Positions 50,037 through 58,835 of a DNA stretch of 64,000 nt are shown here, one piece after another. The notes under the pieces were generated by a model, which was not told where the DNA came from, made no database searches, and worked only from the letters and a program-made list of their open reading frames with translations. Numbering within the stretch: the first letter of the stretch is position 1; each line of letters opens with the position of its first letter. The stretch comes from RUG11462 sp045539315 (GTDB lineage Bacteria; Bacillota; Clostridia; Oscillospirales; Acutalibacteraceae): the NCBI GenBank assembly GCA_045539315.1, contig JAZQFC010000038.1, positions 42,380 through 106,379 of the forward strand. The letters run 5' to 3'. The position numbers and the translations under genes are program-made.

Positions 50037-50066
50037 AAAAACACCGTCCTAGACGGTGTTTTTATT
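50037..50066 (+). terminator. Terminator after tRNA-Trp
   Basis: AAAACACCGTC-ctag-ACGGTGTTTT then T-rich sequence. Confidence 0.88.
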
Positions 50067-50089
50067 TTTATTAAAAGTAGGGGAATGAA

Positions 50090-51565
50090 ATGAAAAAAAC
50101 ACTTGCACTAATTTTAACTATTTTATGTATTTTATCATCATGTACAGTTTTAGTTTCGGCTAATGAAAAACTTGAAGTTAAAAAATTAACTTCTTATTGT
50201 GTGAAAACAGGAATTAAAATTAAATGGAATGTTTGTAATTTAGCGGAAAAGTATGTTGTGTACAGTAAAGACGAAACTAATAATTGGGTTGTCTTAACAG
50301 AAACTTCTTCTAATTCTTATATCGACAGAAATATTCAAGAAGGACAAGTTAAAGATTACAAAGTACAAGCAGTTAATCAAAACTCATCAAGCGCTTTTGC
50401 TTACACATCATATTGCTTTATTAAAATTCCTGAAATTAACAAAGTTACTAATGTAATCAACGGTTTAAAGGTTATCTGGTCAAATAATGACTTTTGCAAT
50501 GGTTACATTGTTATGAAAAAGGTTGGAACAAACGGAAAGTGGAAAAGTGTTGCTAATTTAAAAGCAAATACATTATCATTTGTAGATAAAAATGTTACTG
50601 ACGGAGTTTCGTATTATTATTCACTAAAGAAAAAATACAACAATTATAAAAGCGCATATTATCAGGATGGTTTTGAAAAAGTTTGTGTAGAAACTGTTAA
50701 AAATTATACTGTTAAAAACTCTCCTAAAGGTGTTACTTTAAGTTGGAATAAAAGAAATAATGTTAAGAGTTTTCTTATATTTAGAAAAGTAGCAGGGGAG
50801 AAAAAGTGGTCTAAAATTGCTACTGTTAAAGGAAGCAAAGTTAAATACATTGATAAAAAAGCGACTTTTGGTAAAAAGAATGGTTATTATATTCAAATAA
50901 TCACAAAAACAGGTCTAAAAAGCTCTTATTCCGCAAAGCAATATCTTTATGGCGTTGACCCTAAAAAGCCAATGATAGCGCTTACATATGATGATGGACC
51001 TGCGGGTGCAAGTACTAATACAATTTTAGATACTTTAAAAAATAATAATGCTCGTGCAACATTCTTTGTTTTAGGCTCAAGAATTTCTTCTTATTCAGAC
51101 ACATTAAAACGAGAAGCAAAACTTGGTTGTGAAATCGCTTGTCATACATATAGTCATGTTACACTGACACTCGCAAGTGATGAAACTATTAGAAATGAGA
51201 TTTCAAAAACTAATAATTTAATCGAAAAATACACAGGTCAAAAAGTAAAACTAGTAAGAGCGCCTGGTGGCTCTCATAATGAAAGAGTTAGAAATATTAT
51301 AAAACTTCCTATGATAGGTTGGTCAATTGATACTCGCGACTGGGAACATAGAAACAGTACAAAATCATATAATTGTGTAGTTAATAATGCAAGCGACGGA
51401 GATATTGTTTTAATGCATGATATTCACGACCCAACTGCAACTGCATCAAAATCTATTATTCCTTATTTGGTTAAAAAAGGTTATCAATTAGTAACTGTTT
51501 CTGAAATGTTTGATGCTAAAGGTATTGCTTTAAAAAGTAATGGATATTATTATAGTGCTTCATAA
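50090..51565 (+). CDS. Secreted polysaccharide deacetylase with fibronectin-III-like repeats
   Basis: A 491-aa secreted enzyme. A signal peptide (about 1-25) is followed by three Fn3-like repeats (about 28-110, 112-198, 200-288), each with a 'G(I/L/V)xIxW' strand such as 'GIKIKWNVC', 'GLKVIWSNN' and 'GVTLSWNKR'. The NodB deacetylase domain (about 293-485) has all five motifs: 'TYDDGP' (D301, D302), 'HTYSH', 'RAPGG', 'DTRDW' and 'LMHDIH'. It removes acetyl groups from N-acetylglucosamine in peptidoglycan or another glycan. It stands alone behind the tRNA terminator. Confidence 0.92.
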   Translation: MKKTLALILTILCILSSCTVLVSANEKLEVKKLTSYCVKTGIKIKWNVCNLAEKYVVYSKDETNNWVVLTETSSNSYIDRNIQEGQVKDYKVQAVNQNSSSAFAYTSYCFIKIPEINKVTNVINGLKVIWSNNDFCNGYIVMKKVGTNGKWKSVANLKANTLSFVDKNVTDGVSYYYSLKKKYNNYKSAYYQDGFEKVCVETVKNYTVKNSPKGVTLSWNKRNNVKSFLIFRKVAGEKKWSKIATVKGSKVKYIDKKATFGKKNGYYIQIITKTGLKSSYSAKQYLYGVDPKKPMIALTYDDGPAGASTNTILDTLKNNNARATFFVLGSRISSYSDTLKREAKLGCEIACHTYSHVTLTLASDETIRNEISKTNNLIEKYTGQKVKLVRAPGGSHNERVRNIIKLPMIGWSIDTRDWEHRNSTKSYNCVVNNASDGDIVLMHDIHDPTATASKSIIPYLVKKGYQLVTVSEMFDAKGIALKSNGYYYSAS

Positions 51566-51569
51566 AGAT

Positions 51570-51603
51570 AAAAACCATTGATGAAATTCATCAATGGTTT
51601 TTT
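51570..51603. terminator. Bidirectional terminator
   Basis: AAAACCATTGATGAA/TTCATCAATGGTTTT with T-runs on both sides, between the deacetylase gene and the convergent membrane protein gene. Confidence 0.88.
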
Positions 51604-51605
51604 GT

Positions 51606-51992
51606 TTAAAAATGTCTTTTGTGTGTTGTATTAACTCCTATAACTCCGCCTATCATTGAAGATAAAACTAATGTAACTAATTTAATTAATGTAACAATTG
51701 TTATTGAGTTTTGATTAAATATTAATGATATTAATGTGATTATCAAAAATAGCACAAATCCATTAATAGCGCCTATTATAAAACCTTTTTCTTTGTTGAT
51801 TTTACCGGCAACAAAACCGCCAAACATACTTCCGAGGGTCATACTTACTAATGATAATATCAATAACATATCCTCGCTAAAATCAAAATTTGTAGCCATA
51901 AATGCAAAAATGCACATAAATATAAAAGTAACAATTATAGAAAAAATCAAACCAAAACATAATGGCTTGACTATTGATTTGTTATTAAACAA
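51606..51992 (-). CDS. TIGR04086-like four-helix membrane protein
   Basis: A 128-aa protein with four predicted helices (about 10-32, 42-63, 70-90, 100-120) and Gly-rich segments 'LGSMFGGFVAGKI' and 'SSMIGGVIGV', which resemble the TIGR04086 family found next to yajC in Clostridia. Function unknown. The start is TTG 51992 behind GGGAG. That ribosome site is the 3' arm of the hairpin that ends yajC, so its translation may depend on read-through and the fold of that hairpin. Confidence 0.75.
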   Translation of the reverse strand: MFNNKSIVKPLCFGLIFSIIVTFIFMCIFAFMATNFDFSEDMLLILSLVSMTLGSMFGGFVAGKINKEKGFIIGAINGFVLFLIITLISLIFNQNSITIVTLIKLVTLVLSSMIGGVIGVNTTHKRHF

Positions 51993-52037
51993 AAAATCAC
52001 TCCCGAGCCTTTATATTAAAAGGTATTCGAGAGTGAT
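51991..52037 (-). terminator. Terminator or attenuator of yajC overlapping the next ribosome site
   Basis: Minus strand ATCACTCTCGA and TCGGGAGTGAT pair (one mismatch-type G-U) around a 20-nt loop, followed by T6. The 3' arm holds the GGGAG used by the next gene. Confidence 0.72.
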
Positions 52038-52057
52038 TAATTTTAGAACAATACAAA

Positions 52058-52432
52058 CTATTTATTTTCAGCTTTTTCTTTTTTCTTTTTAGCTTTAATA
52101 GTTTCTTTTGGTTCTGGTTGTTTAGCATTAAAGTTTTGTTGAATAGCCCATTTAGCAATTCTTATTTTTGTTCTGTCAGGACCTGTTTCAATAACAAAAG
52201 AATCTTCTTTAACAGCAACAACTTTACCAAAAATGCCACCGATAGTTAAAATTTCGTCGCCAACTTCAGTGCTATTTCTCATTTGTTCTTCTTTTTGTTG
52301 TTTTTTCTTGTTAGGTCTAATCATAACAAGATACATAACAGCAATAATAACAACATAGAAAATAACAATTAAAAATGAGCCGCCATTAGGTGCATTATCA
52401 GTTCCGCTACCCGAAAGTAAATTGAAAAACAT
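52058..52432 (-). CDS. yajC: Preprotein translocase accessory subunit YajC
   Basis: A 124-aa protein that joins SecDF at the Sec translocon. One N-terminal helix (about 20-42: 'FLIVIFYVVIIAVMYLVMI') is followed at once by 'RPNKKKQQKEEQMRNS' and the conserved 'VGDEILTIGGIFGKVVAVKED'. The C terminus is a Lys/Glu-rich tail. ATG 52432 has AGGAG eight bases upstream; the upstream GTG at 52441 overlaps that site. secD and secF are not in the window. Confidence 0.94.
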   Translation of the reverse strand: MFFNLLSGSGTDNAPNGGSFLIVIFYVVIIAVMYLVMIRPNKKKQQKEEQMRNSTEVGDEILTIGGIFGKVVAVKEDSFVIETGPDRTKIRIAKWAIQQNFNAKQPEPKETIKAKKKKEKAENK

Positions 52433-52528
52433 TTTATTCACTCCTATTTTTTATTTTTATTTATTTTATACCATTTTAAATGATTTTTCAAGTCTTTTTA
52501 TAAAATAAAAGTGAATATACTATTAATT

Positions 52529-54004
52529 TTATAATATTATGCAGATTAAACCACTACAACCTTCATTTATTAATCGTTCTAATGTTTGTGAAAGTCTTAA
52601 TCTTGCTTCGTCTGGAAGTCTTGATAGTTTTGAGTGTAAACCATCGTTAACAAGTTCGTTAAGTGATTTGCCAAAAATATTTGAATCCCAAATTTTTAGA
52701 GGGTCTTCGTCAAACTCACTCATAAGAGACATAACTAAATCTTCCGACTGTTTTTCACTGCCAACAATAGGGCTTACTTCTGTTGATATATTAGCCTTCA
52801 TCAAATGAATTGATGGTGCACTTGCTTTTAGTCTTACTCCGTATCTTCCACCTTGTTTCATAATTTCAGGTGCTTCTAGTTTTAATTCTTCAATTGTTGG
52901 CATTACAATTCCGTATCCTGTTGCCTCAACTTGCTCTAAAGCGTCTTTAATTCTGTCATAATGCGATTTTGTTTGTGCTAGACTACACATAATATTCATC
53001 AATTCTCGGTCATTCTTGACGCTCATACCCGATTTTTCTGATATAACTTTGTAAAATAGTTCATTATCAACAATGATTTTAAAACTTGCGCTTCCAATAC
53101 CTAAATCAATATCTTCAAGCGTTGCAGTTTCAATTAATTCACACTCTTTAATTTTTTCTAATAAACAATTACAATCGGAAATTTTTCTAATATTAGACGT
53201 GTGTTCGAAAATTGTTTTGAAAATACTTGATTTGATTTTGTCATTATCATCAAGCGAATTAATCCATTTAGGCATATCAAATGAAATTTCTTTAATAGGG
53301 AAGCAGAAGAGTATTTTTGAAATTATCTGTTTGATTTTATCTTCGCTTAAATCTAAACAATTAACAGGAATAACAGGTACATTATATTTATTTGATAAAT
53401 CGTTACACATTTGAATTGTATCATTGCTTTCTGGGTACATACTATTCATCAATATAATAAATGGTTTGTTTATCTCTTTTAATTCATTTATAACTCGCTC
53501 TTCAGCCTCTTTATATTCATCTCTGCCAATATCACTAATACTTCCGTCTGTTGTAACAACAAGTCCAATTGTTGAGTGTTCTGTAATAACTTTTTTAGTA
53601 CCAATTTCTGCAGCCATATTAAATGGAATAGGCTCGTCATACCAAGGTGTCATTACCATTCTAGGAGTATCATCTTCAATGTAACCAATAGCACTGGGAA
53701 CAATATATCCAACGCAGTCTATTAATCTAACATTTAAATTAGCATTGTTATCAAGTGTAACATTAATTGCTTCTTCTGGAATAAATTTTGGCTCGGTTGT
53801 CATAATTGTTCTTCCGCCGGCAGACTGTGGAAGTTCATCATTTGCTCGCTCGCGTAGAAAATCATCATTTATATTTGGCATTATTAATTTGTCCATAAAT
53901 TGTTTTATAAATGTTGATTTACCGCTTCTAACAGGCCCTACTACACCTATGTAGATATCTCCGCCTGTTCTCGTTGCAATATCTTTGTATAAATTATTTT
54001 GCAT
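52529..54004 (-). CDS. spoIVA: Stage IV sporulation protein A
   Basis: A 491-aa ATPase (B. subtilis form 492 aa) that polymerises on the forespore surface as the base of the coat. Walker A is in 'GVVGPVRSGKSTFIKQFM' (about 21-38), the Walker B/sensor region in 'VRLIDCVGYIVPSAIGY', and the C-terminal end 'GCSGLICIIL' matches the conserved membrane-targeting tail. ATG 54004 has GGAGG seven bases upstream; an in-frame ATG at 54031 has none. A sigma-E-like promoter precedes it, as in B. subtilis. Clear evidence that the organism sporulates. Confidence 0.96.
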   Translation of the reverse strand: MQNNLYKDIATRTGGDIYIGVVGPVRSGKSTFIKQFMDKLIMPNINDDFLRERANDELPQSAGGRTIMTTEPKFIPEEAINVTLDNNANLNVRLIDCVGYIVPSAIGYIEDDTPRMVMTPWYDEPIPFNMAAEIGTKKVITEHSTIGLVVTTDGSISDIGRDEYKEAEERVINELKEINKPFIILMNSMYPESNDTIQMCNDLSNKYNVPVIPVNCLDLSEDKIKQIISKILFCFPIKEISFDMPKWINSLDDNDKIKSSIFKTIFEHTSNIRKISDCNCLLEKIKECELIETATLEDIDLGIGSASFKIIVDNELFYKVISEKSGMSVKNDRELMNIMCSLAQTKSHYDRIKDALEQVEATGYGIVMPTIEELKLEAPEIMKQGGRYGVRLKASAPSIHLMKANISTEVSPIVGSEKQSEDLVMSLMSEFDEDPLKIWDSNIFGKSLNELVNDGLHSKLSRLPDEARLRLSQTLERLINEGCSGLICIIL

Positions 54005-54037
54005 AAAATTTCCTCCAAATGAATTTATCATCTGTAA

Positions 54038-54067
54038 AACATATGCGCAGTTATATTTTTATATGAC
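54038..54067 (-). promoter_or_regulatory. Putative sigma-E (mother-cell) promoter of spoIVA
   Basis: Minus strand GTCATATA (54060-54067), a 14-base spacer, CATATGTT (54038-54045) preceded by G. This fits the sigma-E pattern of GTCATATT and CATAnnnT with 12-14 bases between. Confidence 0.6.
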
Positions 54068-54068
54068 A

Positions 54069-54101
54069 AGCAAAAAGAGCGGTAAAAATACCGCTCTTTT
54101 A
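54069..54101 (-). terminator. Terminator of the 37-aa protein gene
   Basis: AAAAGAGCGGTA-tttt-TACCGCTCTTTT on the minus strand, ten bases after the stop codon. Confidence 0.88.
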
Positions 54102-54110
54102 AAGATGTTA

Positions 54111-54224
54111 CTAACAGTTATTGCAACCGCAACCGTTATTATTGTTACCGCAGCATACGAAGAGGATGATAAGAATGATAATCCATTCGCAGCAGCCGTT
54201 ATTGCCAAAATTAAAACAGCCCAT
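54111..54224 (-). CDS. 37-aa Cys/Asn/Gly-rich single-helix protein
   Basis: A 37-residue protein starting 'MGCFNFGNNGCCEW', continuing as one hydrophobic helix 'IIILIILFVCC' and ending 'GNNNNGCGCNNC'. Eight of the 37 residues are Cys. GGGAGG lies ten bases before the ATG and a terminator follows the stop. It is upstream of spoIVA on the same strand. Small proteins of this plan (short Cys/Gly/Asn-rich tails around one helix) are frequent among sporulation and coat proteins, such as the YjcZ group, so a spore role is likely but unproved. A loose sigma-E-like pair, TTCATAAT and TATACATT 12 bases apart, lies upstream on the minus strand. Confidence 0.72.
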   Translation of the reverse strand: MGCFNFGNNGCCEWIIILIILFVCCGNNNNGCGCNNC

Positions 54225-54322
54225 GAGTCGTTTGCCTCCCTTCTGCCTTCACTAATATCTTATGATTAATGTATAAATTTGCTACTAATTATGAACAAAT
54301 TTAAAATAATCAAAAAAATATA

Positions 54323-54370
54323 TTGACTTTTACTGACCTTTGCGTTATGATAAGGTCAAAGAAAGTCAAA
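54323..54370 (+). promoter_or_regulatory. Promoter with CtsR operators
   Basis: TTGACT (54323-54328), 17 bases, TATGAT (54346-54351). A canonical CtsR heptad pair GGTCAAA-GAA-AGTCAAA lies at 54354-54370 over the transcript start. A second, inverted pair lies over the -35: reading the minus strand AGGTCAG-TAA-AAGTCAA (54324-54340). Confidence 0.9.
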
Positions 54371-54384
54371 GAGAGGTTTTTGAT

Positions 54385-54837
54385 ATGAGATTAAGTGATT
54401 TAATAAGTCAAGCAATTTTAGATATGATAGCAGAGTCTGAATCAGGCGCCGCTGAAATTAAAAGAAATGAATTTGCTAATAATTTAGGTTGTGTACCAAG
54501 CCAAATTAACTATGTTCTTTCTTCTAGATTTACCCCTGAAAATGGTTATATCGTTGAAAGTCGTAGAGGCGGCGGTGGTTATATTAGAATTTCAAGAATT
54601 AACCTCGGTCGTTCTGGAACATTAATGCACATTGTAAATTCTATAGGCAGTGAAATTAGTTTTAACAGTGCAAGAATCATTCTTGAGCATTTACACGAAC
54701 AAGGTTTAATTTCTGATGTTCAAAATGTATTGTTGCTAACCGCAATTTCCGACAAATGTTACATGGATGTACCGCCTATAATTAGAAATGACTTAAGAGC
54801 AACTTTGTTTAAAAATATGTTAGTTGCATGTATATAA
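54385..54837 (+). CDS. ctsR: CtsR, repressor of class III heat-shock genes
   Basis: A 150-aa repressor. 'RLSDLISQAILDMI' opens the helix-turn-helix, 'CVPSQINYVLSSRFTPENGY' is the recognition part and 'ESRRGGGGYIRI' is the diagnostic Gly-rich wing. CtsR represses clp genes and is removed through McsB during heat or protein stress. ATG 54385 has GAGAGG; a longer in-frame start would lie within the operator. It autoregulates through the heptads in front. First gene of ctsR-mcsA-mcsB-clpC. Confidence 0.96.
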   Translation: MRLSDLISQAILDMIAESESGAAEIKRNEFANNLGCVPSQINYVLSSRFTPENGYIVESRRGGGGYIRISRINLGRSGTLMHIVNSIGSEISFNSARIILEHLHEQGLISDVQNVLLLTAISDKCYMDVPPIIRNDLRATLFKNMLVACI

Positions 54838-54852
54838 TTAAGGAGATAATTT

Positions 54853-55329
54853 ATGTTGTGTCAAAACTGCAATAATGCTACTGCTACAACTTTTATTAAA
54901 AGAACAATAAATGGTGTAACAAAAGAGTATCACTTGTGTCAAAAGTGCGCAATGCAACTTGGTGTTGGTGCTTTTAATATGTTTGATACTGATGACTTTT
55001 TTGCTTCACTTTTATCAAATAGTACAATTAGTAAACCAAAAAAAGTTTGTAAGAGTTGCAATTCATCTTATCAAGATATAGTCAAAAAAGGTAGATTAGG
55101 TTGTCCTGAATGTTATACAACTTTTGAAGATGAACTTATGCCTTCTATTATTAAAATGCAAGGCAGAGCAATTCATAATGGCAAAAAACCAGAAAAGTTT
55201 GTTTCAGTTAAAAATGAAATTGAAGTTTTAGAAAATGATTTAAAAGAAGCAATTAAAAATGAAGAGTACGAAAAAGCGGCACAAATAAGAGATATTTTAA
55301 AAGAAAAAAGAGGAGATAAAAATGTCTAA
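54853..55329 (+). CDS. mcsA: McsA, activator of the protein arginine kinase
   Basis: A 158-aa protein with four CxxC zinc pairs: CQNC (residues 3-6), CQKC, CKSC and CPEC, and a C-terminal UvrB/UvrC-type helix hairpin 'EVLENDLKEAIKNEEYEKAA'. McsA binds McsB and activates it. Its last eight bases overlap the mcsB start, so the two are translationally coupled. Confidence 0.94.
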   Translation: MLCQNCNNATATTFIKRTINGVTKEYHLCQKCAMQLGVGAFNMFDTDDFFASLLSNSTISKPKKVCKSCNSSYQDIVKKGRLGCPECYTTFEDELMPSIIKMQGRAIHNGKKPEKFVSVKNEIEVLENDLKEAIKNEEYEKAAQIRDILKEKRGDKNV

Positions 55330-56338
55330 ATGGTATTTAAATCAAGGTCAAGATGAAGACATTGTTTTTAGTGTGAGAATAAGACTTGCAAGAAATTTAT
55401 CTTCTTTTCCATTTTCTAATAAAATGTCTGATGAGCAAAAATATGATGTTATTCAAAGAGTTTCAGATGCGATTTTTAAATCTTCTGTATCTAAAGAATA
55501 TAAATTCGTTGACTTAAATAAACTTGAACAATATCAATTGTATTCTTTAGCAGAGCGTCATTTGATTAGTATTGAATTTGCTAAAAATCCAAATGGAAGA
55601 GCGTTGATTTTAAAAAATGATGAGTCTGTTAGCATTATGATTAATGAAGAAGACCATATAAGAATACAGGCTTTAAGTACAGGTTTAGAATTTGAAAACG
55701 CATTAAAATCGGCGTTTGAAGTTGAAAAAATATTAAATGATAATCTCGAATTTGCTTTTGATAATAAATTAGGTTATTTAACAGAGTGTCCTTCAAATCT
55801 AGGTACAGGTATGCGCGCGTCCGCTATGGTGCATTTGCCGGGCCTTGAAAGTTTAGGCGCGTTAGATAAACTTTTCAATTCTGTAAGCAAACTAGGAATT
55901 GCTATTAGAGGTACTTTTGGAGAGGGCACAAAGGCTAAAAGTTCTATGTATCAAATCTCTAATCAAGTTACTCTCGGAATTAGTGAAGATGAGATTATAA
56001 ATAATATAAAAAATATAATTTTACAAGTCATTAACAAAGAAAAATTAGCAAGAAATTCTTTTCAAAAAGACTATTTAGAAGATTTGTCTTTTAGAGCATT
56101 AGGTACATTGAAATTTGCTAGAAAACTATCTTCTGACGAACTTCTCGAACTACTTTCAAAATTAAGACTAGGGGTTTCTAACGGCTTTGTAAATGTACCT
56201 GTCAGCGTGATAAACAAATTAAATTTAGAATTTTCATCTGCAGGTATCTGTGATATTGCTGGTAAACAATTAGATACAAATGCAAGAGATGATTACAGAG
56301 CAAAAAACGTTAGAAATTTGTTAGAAAATTATAATTAG
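55322..56338 (+). CDS. mcsB: McsB, protein arginine kinase
   Basis: A 338-aa guanidino-kinase-fold enzyme that phosphorylates arginines to mark proteins for ClpCP and to inactivate CtsR. Visible segments: 'DIVFSVRIRLARNLSSFPF' (about 12-30), 'SVSIMINEEDHIRIQALSTG', 'YLTECPSNLGTGMRASAMV' with the catalytic Cys, and 'FGEGTKAKSSMYQISNQ'. The length is slightly below the B. subtilis protein (363 aa). Confidence 0.95.
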   Translation: MSKWYLNQGQDEDIVFSVRIRLARNLSSFPFSNKMSDEQKYDVIQRVSDAIFKSSVSKEYKFVDLNKLEQYQLYSLAERHLISIEFAKNPNGRALILKNDESVSIMINEEDHIRIQALSTGLEFENALKSAFEVEKILNDNLEFAFDNKLGYLTECPSNLGTGMRASAMVHLPGLESLGALDKLFNSVSKLGIAIRGTFGEGTKAKSSMYQISNQVTLGISEDEIINNIKNIILQVINKEKLARNSFQKDYLEDLSFRALGTLKFARKLSSDELLELLSKLRLGVSNGFVNVPVSVINKLNLEFSSAGICDIAGKQLDTNARDDYRAKNVRNLLENYN

Positions 56339-56347
56339 GAGAAATAT

Positions 56348-58792
56348 ATGTATAAATTTAATGGATTTACAGAAAAAGCAAATAAAGCGCTAAATAAAAG
56401 TATTTCTGTTGCCGAAAATTTTGGTCACACTTATATCGGTAGTGAACATATTTTAATAGGTTTATTATATGATTTTGATTCTGTTGCAAGTTCTGTATTA
56501 TCAAACAAAGGAATAACTGCAGAAAAAATCGAAGAAATGCTCACAAATATTGTTGGCAAAGGTATGAAGTCAAGGCTTTCGCCTGAAAATTTCACACCTA
56601 GAGCAAAACATATTCTTGAGTTATCTGTTGGTTGTGCAAGAAGCTTTGGTATGCAAATTGTTGGCACAGAACATATTTTGTTGAGCGTACTAAATGAAGG
56701 TGAAAACTACGCAACTCGATTTTTAAATGAATTAGGCGTTGATAAACGCGAAATCGAAATGGAATTATTAAATGTTTGTGGCGGTATTTCTGATTTAAAC
56801 GATACTGATAATATTACAAATTTAAATGATTCTAAAAGTAACAATAATACACCAACACTAGACAAATATGGCAGAGATTTAACAGTTGAAGCAATAAATA
56901 AGAAGTTAGACCCTGTTATCGGCAGAAGCACAGAAATTGAGCGCGTAATTCAAATTTTAACTCGTAGAACTAAAAATAACCCTTGCTTAATTGGTGAGCC
57001 TGGTGTTGGTAAAACCGCAGTTGCTGAAGGGTTGGCAATAAAAATTGCAGATGGTGAAGTTCCTGAACTCCTTAAAGATAAAAGAGTTGTCGCTCTTGAT
57101 TTGACTGGTATGGTTGCTGGTACTAAATACAGAGGCGATTTTGAAGAGAGAATCACAAAAGCAATTGAAGAAGTGAAAAAATCAAGCAACGTGATTCTAT
57201 TTATTGATGAAATTCATACAATTGTTGGCGCAGGTTCTGCTGAAGGTTCAACAGATGCTGCCAATATATTAAAACCTTCACTTGCTCGTGGCGAGTTTCA
57301 AATTATTGGTGCTACTACTTTAAATGAATATAGAAAGTTTATTGAAAAAGATTCGGCGCTTGAAAGAAGATTCCAACCTGTAACTGTGGGAGAACCAAGC
57401 GAAGAAGAAGCGGTGTTGATTTTAAAAGGACTTCGTGATAAGTATGAGGCTCATCACAAGGTAAAAATCACAGATGAAGCAATTGAATCTGCGGTAACGC
57501 TTTCTTCAAGATATATTACTGATAGATTTTTACCTGATAAAGCAATTGATTTAATTGACGAAGCCGCGTCTAAAGTAAAATTAAATGCCTATACCGCGCC
57601 TGTAGGTATCAAGGAATTAGAGGTAAAGTTAAAAGAAATTGAATTAGAAAAAAATTCTGCAGTTTCTGCACAAGACTTTGAAAAAGCGGCAACACTTCGT
57701 GATAATGAAATAGAAATTAAAGAAGAATTGTCATCAATGCGTGAAAAATGGAAAGATGATAATGCAAATATTTCTCAAGAAGTGACCGAAAATGAAGTTG
57801 CAGCAATTGTTTCGGGTTGGACGGGAATTCCTGTAGTCAAACTTACCGAAGAAGAAAGTGAAAAACTTCTTAAAATGGAAGAAATTCTTCATAAAAGAAT
57901 CGTTGGTCAAAATGAGGCAGTTTCTGCAGTTTCAAGGGCTATAAGAAGAGGCAGAGTTGGCCTTAAAGACCCAAAACGTCCAACAGGCTCATTTATATTT
58001 TTAGGTCCAACAGGTGTTGGTAAAACAGAATTGTGTAAAGCGCTCGCAGAAAGTGTTTTTGGCGATGAAAAAGCACTTGTTAGATTTGATATGTCTGAAT
58101 ATATGGAAAAGCATACTGTTTCTAGATTAGTTGGTTCACCTCCAGGATACGTTGGTTTTGATGAGGGTGGTCAATTAACAGAAAAGATTCGCAGAAATCC
58201 ATATTCTGTTGTTTTGTTCGATGAAATTGAAAAAGCACATCCAGATGTGTTTAATATTTTACTTCAAATCCTTGATGACGGTATTTTAACCGACTCGCAA
58301 GGAAGAAAAGTTGATTTTAAAAATACTATTGTTATTATGACATCTAATGTTGGTGCTCGTTTGATTACTGATAGAAAATCATTAGGTTTTTCAAGTACAG
58401 AGTCAATTCTTGATGACAATGATATTAAATCTGATGTTATGAGTGAATTAAAACGTCAATTCAAACCTGAATTTTTAAATAGAGTTGATGATATAATTGT
58501 TTTCAAACAATTAAACAAAGATGACATCAAAGAAATTGCTAAAAGAATTCTTAATACTTTATCAAAAAGAGTTGCTTCTAAAAATATTTCTATTGAATTT
58601 ACAGACGAAGCAATAACAAAAATTGCTGACGAAGGCTTTGACCCTGTTTATGGCGCAAGACCATTGAAAAGAGCGATTCAAGTAAAGATTGAAGACAAAC
58701 TCTCTGAAGAAATGCTTGATTTAAAAATAAAAGATGGTATGAATTTAATTTGTGATTTTAAAAATGATGAGTTTGTTTTTGAACAAAAATAA
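56348..58792 (+). CDS. clpC: ClpC, AAA+ unfoldase of the ClpCP protease
   Basis: An 814-aa Hsp100. The N domain has two repeats (about 1-145: 'GSEHILIGLLYDF', 'GTEHILLSVLNEG'); AAA1 has Walker A 'GEPGVGKTA' (about 216) and 'LFIDEIHTIVGAGSAEGS'; the middle segment has a UvrB-like motif 'AQDFEKAATLRDNE'; AAA2 has 'GPTGVGKTE' (about 553) and 'VVLFDEIEKAHPDVF'. The loop for ClpP binding is expected in AAA2. It ends the stress operon ten bases after mcsB. clpP is not in the window. Confidence 0.97.
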   Translation: MYKFNGFTEKANKALNKSISVAENFGHTYIGSEHILIGLLYDFDSVASSVLSNKGITAEKIEEMLTNIVGKGMKSRLSPENFTPRAKHILELSVGCARSFGMQIVGTEHILLSVLNEGENYATRFLNELGVDKREIEMELLNVCGGISDLNDTDNITNLNDSKSNNNTPTLDKYGRDLTVEAINKKLDPVIGRSTEIERVIQILTRRTKNNPCLIGEPGVGKTAVAEGLAIKIADGEVPELLKDKRVVALDLTGMVAGTKYRGDFEERITKAIEEVKKSSNVILFIDEIHTIVGAGSAEGSTDAANILKPSLARGEFQIIGATTLNEYRKFIEKDSALERRFQPVTVGEPSEEEAVLILKGLRDKYEAHHKVKITDEAIESAVTLSSRYITDRFLPDKAIDLIDEAASKVKLNAYTAPVGIKELEVKLKEIELEKNSAVSAQDFEKAATLRDNEIEIKEELSSMREKWKDDNANISQEVTENEVAAIVSGWTGIPVVKLTEEESEKLLKMEEILHKRIVGQNEAVSAVSRAIRRGRVGLKDPKRPTGSFIFLGPTGVGKTELCKALAESVFGDEKALVRFDMSEYMEKHTVSRLVGSPPGYVGFDEGGQLTEKIRRNPYSVVLFDEIEKAHPDVFNILLQILDDGILTDSQGRKVDFKNTIVIMTSNVGARLITDRKSLGFSSTESILDDNDIKSDVMSELKRQFKPEFLNRVDDIIVFKQLNKDDIKEIAKRILNTLSKRVASKNISIEFTDEAITKIADEGFDPVYGARPLKRAIQVKIEDKLSEEMLDLKIKDGMNLICDFKNDEFVFEQK

Positions 58793-58795
58793 TAA

Positions 58796-58832
58796 AAAAG
58801 ACTGTTTTAAGAAAACTTAAAACAGTCTTTTA
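58796..58832. terminator. Bidirectional terminator
   Basis: AAAAGACTGTTTTAAG/CTTAAAACAGTCTTTT around AAAA, between clpC and the convergent uppP. Confidence 0.9.
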
Positions 58833-58835
58833 ATT

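Noticed and set aside
53985..54269. Plus-strand 94-aa open frame over the spoIVA upstream region
   Set aside because: It overlaps the well-supported minus-strand 37-aa gene, its terminator and the spoIVA promoter and has no ribosome site.
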